DNA from: Bosea vaviloviae
GTDB lineage: Bacteria; Pseudomonadota; Alphaproteobacteria; Rhizobiales; Beijerinckiaceae
Reading direction: 5' to 3'
NCBI RefSeq assembly: GCF_001741865.1
Contig: NZ_CP017147.1
Location: forward strand, 1,205,001 to 1,269,000
Length of the DNA stretch: 64,000 nt
The notes beneath the pieces were generated by a model. It was given only the letters and a program-made list of their open reading frames with translations, was not told the DNA's origin and did no database searches. This document shows positions 59,296-64,000 of this stretch, piece after piece. The position numbers and the translations under genes were made by a program. Numbering within the stretch: the first letter of the stretch is position 1; the number at the start of each line of letters is the position of its first letter.

Positions 59296-60722
59296 CCGTC
59301 GAACGCATTGTCATTTCGGCGGCGCTTGCGCTCCTCATGGCGGGGCCGGCCGGCGCCCAGTCGACAGGCCCCGCGCCGGTTTTGAATGTCGGGTCGAGCG
59401 ACCACGCGATTGCGCGCAAGCTCGATCTGTCGATCGGGCGCTCCTTGGTCGTCGAGCTCCCCCGCGACGCCAAGGAAGTCTTCGTCGCCAATCCGAAGGT
59501 CGCCAACGCCGTCGTGCGCTCGGCGCGCAAGCTCTTCATCATTGGCATCGCCGACGGCTCGACCTCGATGTTCGTCATCGATGCCGAGGGCAGGCAGATC
59601 TCCGCCCTTGAAATCGAGGTCGGGCGCGACCTCAACGTGCTCCGCCAGACGCTGCGCAGCGCTCTTCCCAAAGCCCAGATCGATATCAAGCCCGCCGGCA
59701 ACTCGATCCTGCTGGTCGGCAACGTCGCCAATGCCTCGGAGGCAACGCAAGCTGTCGATATCGCTACGGCTTTCGTCGGCACAACGGGTGGCTTCTTCTC
59801 CTCGTCCAAGGGCGCCGTCATCAACTCGCTGACGATCCGCGGCCGCGATCAGGTCATGGTCAAGGTCGTGGTTTCGGAAGTCTCGCGCAAGGCGATCAAG
59901 CAGCTCGGCATCAACTCGACCGGCGAATGGAAGCTCGGCAATTTCTCGATCACCCCGAGTCTCGACAATCCGCTGCCGCTGTCGCCGCAGGCGCTGTCGG
60001 CGACCGCTGTGACGGCCGGCATCGGAAATTCGACCAACTTCACCCTGCGTGCCTTGGAGCGCGCCGGTCTTTCGCGGGTTCTGGCGGAGCCCACGGTGAC
60101 CGCGATCTCCGGCGAAAGCGCCAAGTTCACGGCTGGCGGCGAGGTACCGATCCCGAGCGGTTACACCTGCGACAGCGGCAGATGCACGCTCGGCATTGCT
60201 TACAAGCCGATCGGCGTCGCGCTCAACTTCACGCCGATCGTGCTGTCCGACAACAAGATCAGCATGCGCATCGCAACCGAAGTCACCGAGCTCGACTTCG
60301 AGAACCAGCTCCGCTTCAGCGGTCCCAATTCGGAGTCCGTCAACGCTCCCGCCTTCCGGGTCCGCAAGTCGGACACGACGGTCGAACTGCCATCGGGGGG
60401 CACCTTGGCGACCGCGGGCCTGATCCAGCGGGTGACGAAACAGTCGATCAACGGCTTTCCCGGGCTGATGAACATTCCGGTCATCGGCGCCATGTTCCGC
60501 TCGCGTGACTACCAGCGCGAGGAGACCGAACTGATGATCACGGCGACGCCCTATATCGCCAAGCCGATGGAGCCCAATCAGGTTCAGCGTCCCGATGACG
60601 GCTTCGTCGAGGCCCATGACGCGCAAGCGATCCTGCTGGGCCGCCTGAACAAGATTTACGGCACCAATAGCGGGCCATTGCCGCAAGCCTATAAGGGCCG
60701 CGTCGGCTTCATCGCCGACTGA
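59292..60722 (+). CDS. cpaC: Flp pilus secretin CpaC/RcpA
   Basis: 476 residues. A signal peptide, an N-terminal domain (RSLVVELPRDAKEVFVANPKVANAVVRSARKLFIIGIADGSTSMFVID) and a BON-like domain (VLRQTLRSALPKAQIDIKPAGNSILLVGNV) precede the secretin channel (VMVKVVVSEVSRKAIKQLGIN, AEPTVTAISGESAKFTAGGEVPIPSG, IPVIGAMFRSRDYQREETELMITATPYIAKP). It forms the outer-membrane pore. Confidence 0.96.
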   Translation: MTVERIVISAALALLMAGPAGAQSTGPAPVLNVGSSDHAIARKLDLSIGRSLVVELPRDAKEVFVANPKVANAVVRSARKLFIIGIADGSTSMFVIDAEGRQISALEIEVGRDLNVLRQTLRSALPKAQIDIKPAGNSILLVGNVANASEATQAVDIATAFVGTTGGFFSSSKGAVINSLTIRGRDQVMVKVVVSEVSRKAIKQLGINSTGEWKLGNFSITPSLDNPLPLSPQALSATAVTAGIGNSTNFTLRALERAGLSRVLAEPTVTAISGESAKFTAGGEVPIPSGYTCDSGRCTLGIAYKPIGVALNFTPIVLSDNKISMRIATEVTELDFENQLRFSGPNSESVNAPAFRVRKSDTTVELPSGGTLATAGLIQRVTKQSINGFPGLMNIPVIGAMFRSRDYQREETELMITATPYIAKPMEPNQVQRPDDGFVEAHDAQAILLGRLNKIYGTNSGPLPQAYKGRVGFIAD

Positions 60723-60755
60723 CGGCGTCGAGCGCGCGAGAGGAATGACGGGACC

Positions 60756-61499
60756 ATGATGGTTCGATCACAGCATATCAGGCTTCGCCAGCTGCGCGGG
60801 CTCGCTGCCGTCCTGGCGGCGGGTCTCACGCTTGGCGCCTGCGCGAAGACCGCCGATGTCACGGGCTCGCTCGCACCGATCGACACGCGCGAGCGCCACC
60901 CGATCGTGCTGCGCGACGCTCCGCGGTCGCTCGACGTTTTCGTCGGACGAGCCGGGGGTGGGCTCGATGCCAGGCAGGCCGAGGATGTCGCCGACTTCGC
61001 CCGGGAGTATCGCCGCGCCGGTCGCGGTGGGCTCGTTGCCGAGGTTCCCACCGGCATGCGTCGCGAGATGGCGGCGCATGACACGCTCAACGCCATCCGC
61101 GCGACCCTGGCTCGCAGCGGCGTATCCGCTGCCGCACTCTCGGTCCGGACCTACCCGGTCAATGATCCGGGTCTCGCCTCGCCGATCCGCCTCACCTTCG
61201 CCTCTCTCCAGGCCGGCTTGCCGCATTCCTGCGGGCAATGGCCGGAGGATACGGGCATGTCCAGTTTCAAGACGAGTGCATCGAACGCGCCTTACTGGAA
61301 TCTGGGCTGCGCCACCCAGGCGACGTTTGCCGCGCAAGTCGCCGATCCGATCGATCTCGTCCGCGCCCGCAGCGAGGGCCGCCCCGACATCGCCAAACGC
61401 ATGGGTGCCATCACCAAGCTGCGTGAAGGCAAGGATCCCTCGACCGAATACCGGCAGCAGACGCCGCAGATCAATTCCACTGTCGGCGGAGGAACCTGA
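60756..61499 (+). CDS. cpaD: Flp pilus lipoprotein CpaD
   Basis: 247 residues. LAAVLAAGLTLGAC is a lipoprotein signal with the Cys near residue 29. The CpaD domain is indicated by LDVFVGRAGGGLDARQAEDVADFAREYRR and SCGQWPEDTGMSSFKTSASNAPYWNLGCATQATFAAQVADPIDLVRAR. It helps secretin insertion. The stop overlaps the cpaE start as TGATG. Confidence 0.95.
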   Translation: MMVRSQHIRLRQLRGLAAVLAAGLTLGACAKTADVTGSLAPIDTRERHPIVLRDAPRSLDVFVGRAGGGLDARQAEDVADFAREYRRAGRGGLVAEVPTGMRREMAAHDTLNAIRATLARSGVSAAALSVRTYPVNDPGLASPIRLTFASLQAGLPHSCGQWPEDTGMSSFKTSASNAPYWNLGCATQATFAAQVADPIDLVRARSEGRPDIAKRMGAITKLREGKDPSTEYRQQTPQINSTVGGGT

Positions 61500-62764
61500 T
61501 GGACAAGGATCAGGCCTCCGAGACGCAGGTCGAAGCCCCGAGCAACGAAATCATCATCGCCCCGCTTCCGCGCATCACCTTGCAGGCCTTCTGCGAGACG
61601 CCGGGTGTGGCTGCAACGATGCAGGCCGTCATCGCCGACCGGCGTATGGACAAGGCGCATGCGCGTATCCAGATGGGCGGTCCAGCGGCCGCCGTCGAGG
61701 CCTTTCGTTCGGCTCCGACCCCCAATGTCATCGTGGTCGAGACGGTGTCCGATCCCGCGACGCTGGTCCGCCATCTCGAGACATTGTCGGAAGCCTGCGA
61801 TGCCGGCACCAAGGTCGTCGTCGTCGGGCATGTCAACGATGTTCAACTCTATCGTGACCTCATTCGGCGCGGCGTCAGCGAGTATCTGATCGCTCCGCTC
61901 GGCACGCTCGATATCCTGCGCACGCTGTCGGAGCTCTATGTCGCGCCCGGCGCCCGTAATCTCGGCCGCATCATTGCGGTGATGGGCGCCAAGGGCGGTG
62001 TCGGCGCCTCGACGGTGTCGCATAACGTCGCCTGGGCGATCGCCCGCAACCTCGACGCTTCGACTGTCATCGTCGATCTCGACATTGCCTTCGGCACGGC
62101 GGGCCTGGATTTCAACCAGGATCCGCCGCAGGGCGTTGCGGAAGCCGTCTTCGCGCCGGAACGTCTCGACGCCAATTTCCTCGACCGTCTGCTGTCGCGC
62201 TGTAGCGAGAACCTGGCCTTGCTCGCGGCGCCGGCCATGCTGGACCGCACCTGCGATCTCTCCGAGGATGCATTCGACCAGCTCTTCGATCTGCTGCGCG
62301 CCAGCGTGCCTTGCGTCGTCCTCGACGTTCCTCATGTCTGGAGCGCCTGGGTCAAGCGCGCCTTGATCAGTGCGGACGAGATCGTCATCGTGGCAGCGCC
62401 CGAGCTCGCCTCGCTGCGCAACGCCAAGAACCTGATCGATTTGATGCGCGCCGGCCGCGCCAATGATTCCGGCGCGAGGCTGGTGCTGAACCAGGTCGGC
62501 CTGCCCAAGCGGCCCGAGATCGATGCGTCCGAATTCGCCAAGGCGCTCAATGTCGAGGTGCTGAGTTCGATTCCCTTCGACGCGCAGCTTTTCGGCACCG
62601 CAGCCAATAATGGCCAGATGATCGCCGAGGTCCAGGCCGGCGGCAAGGTTAACGAAGCCTTCGTCCAGATAGCCAGCGCCCTGACAGGGCGCGGCGAGGC
62701 CAAGCGCGGCAAGCGCGGCCTGTTCGAGCCGCTGGTCGCCAAGCTGAAGCGCCGCAGGGCCTGA
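61499..62764 (+). CDS. cpaE: Tad pilus localisation ATPase CpaE
   Basis: 421 residues. An atypical receiver-like N-terminal domain (about 25-150; VVVVGHVNDVQLYRDLIRRGVSEYLIAPL) precedes a MinD/ParA-type ATPase (IIAVMGAKGGVGASTVSHNVAWAIARN, DLDIAFGTAGLDFNQDPP). The Walker A is the deviant KGGVGAST form seen in CpaE proteins. It directs the pilus machine to its site in the cell. Confidence 0.95.
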   Translation: MDKDQASETQVEAPSNEIIIAPLPRITLQAFCETPGVAATMQAVIADRRMDKAHARIQMGGPAAAVEAFRSAPTPNVIVVETVSDPATLVRHLETLSEACDAGTKVVVVGHVNDVQLYRDLIRRGVSEYLIAPLGTLDILRTLSELYVAPGARNLGRIIAVMGAKGGVGASTVSHNVAWAIARNLDASTVIVDLDIAFGTAGLDFNQDPPQGVAEAVFAPERLDANFLDRLLSRCSENLALLAAPAMLDRTCDLSEDAFDQLFDLLRASVPCVVLDVPHVWSAWVKRALISADEIVIVAAPELASLRNAKNLIDLMRAGRANDSGARLVLNQVGLPKRPEIDASEFAKALNVEVLSSIPFDAQLFGTAANNGQMIAEVQAGGKVNEAFVQIASALTGRGEAKRGKRGLFEPLVAKLKRRRA

Positions 62765-62845
62765 CGATGATGTGCGCCACGGTCAGCGTCGGTACGGGCT
62801 GCTCGGTCGGGCGGGGTCTCGCCTTGCCCGCGAAAGAGGGTTGAG

Positions 62846-64000
62846 ATGTTCGGAAAGCGATCAGTCGGCGCAAATCCGCCCCAGGCCTTGACCGTGAAGG
62901 CGGCCGCTTCCGCGCCGGGGCTTGGGCGCACGCTCGACCAGAACACCGGGCGTGATCCGCGGCGCAGCCCGCCGCCCCCGCCCGTGCCGGTGGAGACGCC
63001 GCGCTCCGACGAATATTATCAGATGAAGAGCATGATCTTCGGGGCGTTGATCGAAGCGATCGACCTTTCGCAGCTCGCCAAGCTCGACGGTGAATCGGCG
63101 CGGGAGGAAATCCGCGACATCATCAACGAGATCATCTCGCTGAAGAATGTGGTGCTTTCCATCGCCGAGCAGGAGGAACTGCTCGACGATATCTGCAACG
63201 ACGTTCTTGGCTATGGCCCGCTCGAGCCCTTGCTGGCGCGCGACGACATCGCCGACATCATGGTCAATGGCGCGACGCGTACTTTCATCGAAGTCGCCGG
63301 CAAGATCACGCTGACCAATATCCGTTTCCGCGACAATGCGCAGCTGATGAACATCTGCCAGCGCATCGTCAGCCAGGTCGGCCGACGCGTCGACGAATCC
63401 TCGCCGATCTGCGATGCGCGCCTGGCCGATGGCTCGCGCGTCAACGTCATCGCGCCGCCCTTGGCGATCGACGGCCCGGCGCTGACGATCCGCAAGTTCA
63501 AGAAGGACAAGCTGACGCTCGACCAGCTCGTGCGGTTCGGTGCGATCTCGCCGCCGGGAGCCGAGATCCTGAAGATCATCGGCAAGGTTCGCTGCAACAT
63601 CGTCATCTCCGGCGGCACCGGTTCGGGCAAGACGACGCTGCTCAACTGCCTGACCAATTACATCGATCTCGATGAGCGGGTGATCACCTGCGAGGACGCC
63701 GCCGAGCTGCAACTGCAGCAACCCCATGTCGTGCGTCTCGAAACGCGCCCGCCTAATATTGAGGGCACCGGCGCCGTCACCATGCGCGACCTCGTCAAGA
63801 ACTGCCTGCGCATGCGGCCCGAGCGAATCATCGTCGGCGAGGTGCGCGGACCGGAAGCCTTCGACCTGCTCCAGGCCATGAATACGGGCCATGACGGCTC
63901 GATGGGCACGCTGCATGCCAACACGCCGCGCGAATGCCTGAGCCGTATCGAATCGATGATCACCATGGGCGGCTTCAGCCTGCCGTCGAGGACGCTGCGC
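62846..64000 (+). CDS. cpaF: Tad pilus motor ATPase CpaF, truncated by the window end
   Basis: 385 codons are visible and the frame remains open at 64000. MFGKRSVGANPP begins a disordered, Pro-rich N-terminus. The CpaF domain follows (LLDDICNDVLGYGPLEPLLARDDIADIMVNG), then Walker A NIVISGGTGSGKTTLLNCL, Walker B RMRPERIIVGEVRG and the His box GHDGSMGTLHANTPRE. It drives pilus extension and retraction. It starts 82 bp after cpaE with GAGGGTTGAG upstream. tadB and tadC should follow. Confidence 0.96.
   Translation, partial: MFGKRSVGANPPQALTVKAAASAPGLGRTLDQNTGRDPRRSPPPPPVPVETPRSDEYYQMKSMIFGALIEAIDLSQLAKLDGESAREEIRDIINEIISLKNVVLSIAEQEELLDDICNDVLGYGPLEPLLARDDIADIMVNGATRTFIEVAGKITLTNIRFRDNAQLMNICQRIVSQVGRRVDESSPICDARLADGSRVNVIAPPLAIDGPALTIRKFKKDKLTLDQLVRFGAISPPGAEILKIIGKVRCNIVISGGTGSGKTTLLNCLTNYIDLDERVITCEDAAELQLQQPHVVRLETRPPNIEGTGAVTMRDLVKNCLRMRPERIIVGEVRGPEAFDLLQAMNTGHDGSMGTLHANTPRECLSRIESMITMGGFSLPSRTLR

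Overview
The window reads as chromosomal DNA of a high-GC alphaproteobacterium of the order Hyphomicrobiales (Rhizobiales). The support is the NepR/EcfG/PhyR general stress response locus, a rhizobial-type PmtA phospholipid methyltransferase, an AccD without its zinc cysteines, the trpF-trpB...trpA-accD-folC order, a Tad/Cpa pilus cluster, and interspersed palindromic repeats of the kind common in this group. A Bosea-like genus is my best guess from memory. I saw no rRNA, tRNA, CRISPR array, IS element or prophage.

0-11 kb is a catabolic and uptake region. It holds a partial 2-oxohept-3-ene-1,7-dioate hydratase, an intradiol ring-cleavage dioxygenase, a divergent GntR regulator with matching palindromes, a TIM-barrel protein, a TetR regulator, a complete polar amino acid type ABC transporter (two permeases, binding protein, ATPase), a type II dehydroquinase, a Gfo/Idh oxidoreductase, a shikimate dehydrogenase-like protein and glutaminase. 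The aroQ, aroE-like and TIM-barrel genes could feed quinate or shikimate into protocatechuate. The protocatechuate branch lies at 48-52 kb as an IclR regulator, a CatI/CatJ-type CoA-transferase and pcaHG.

11-28 kb is a stress region. It contains an FMN reductase, PmtA, a Crp/Fnr regulator, a BacA/SbmA-like ABC exporter, a transglutaminase-like protein, the core locus (histidine kinase with a degenerate ATPase domain, ecfG, nepR, divergent phyR), small secreted or membrane proteins, a stand-alone receiver, a CHASE3 histidine kinase, a DUF883/holin-like membrane operon and an AI-2E family transporter. Six exact GGAAC-N16-CGTT promoter-like sites, plus weaker variants, sit upstream of these genes in the correct orientation, so much of this region looks like one EcfG regulon.

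28-48 kb is mostly housekeeping: polA, aldo/keto reductases, a small kinase, typA, a TAXI-type binding protein, trpF, trpB, a SIMPL protein, a PIN/Phd toxin-antitoxin pair, a DUF488 protein, trpA, accD, folC, a lipoprotein, a secreted hydrolase, an L,D-transpeptidase and an aldose epimerase. 51-56 kb has a ribokinase, a retropepsin-like protease, a phosphohexomutase and two TadE-like genes. 56.6-64 kb holds a stand-alone secretin N-domain protein, then flp, cpaA, cpaB, cpaC, cpaD, cpaE and a truncated cpaF.

Two genome-scale patterns overlie the genes. The first is a set of mosaic palindromic repeats between genes, some of which supply the stop codon of the neighbouring gene. The second is a set of 13-20 bp tandem duplications placed at gene starts and ends.
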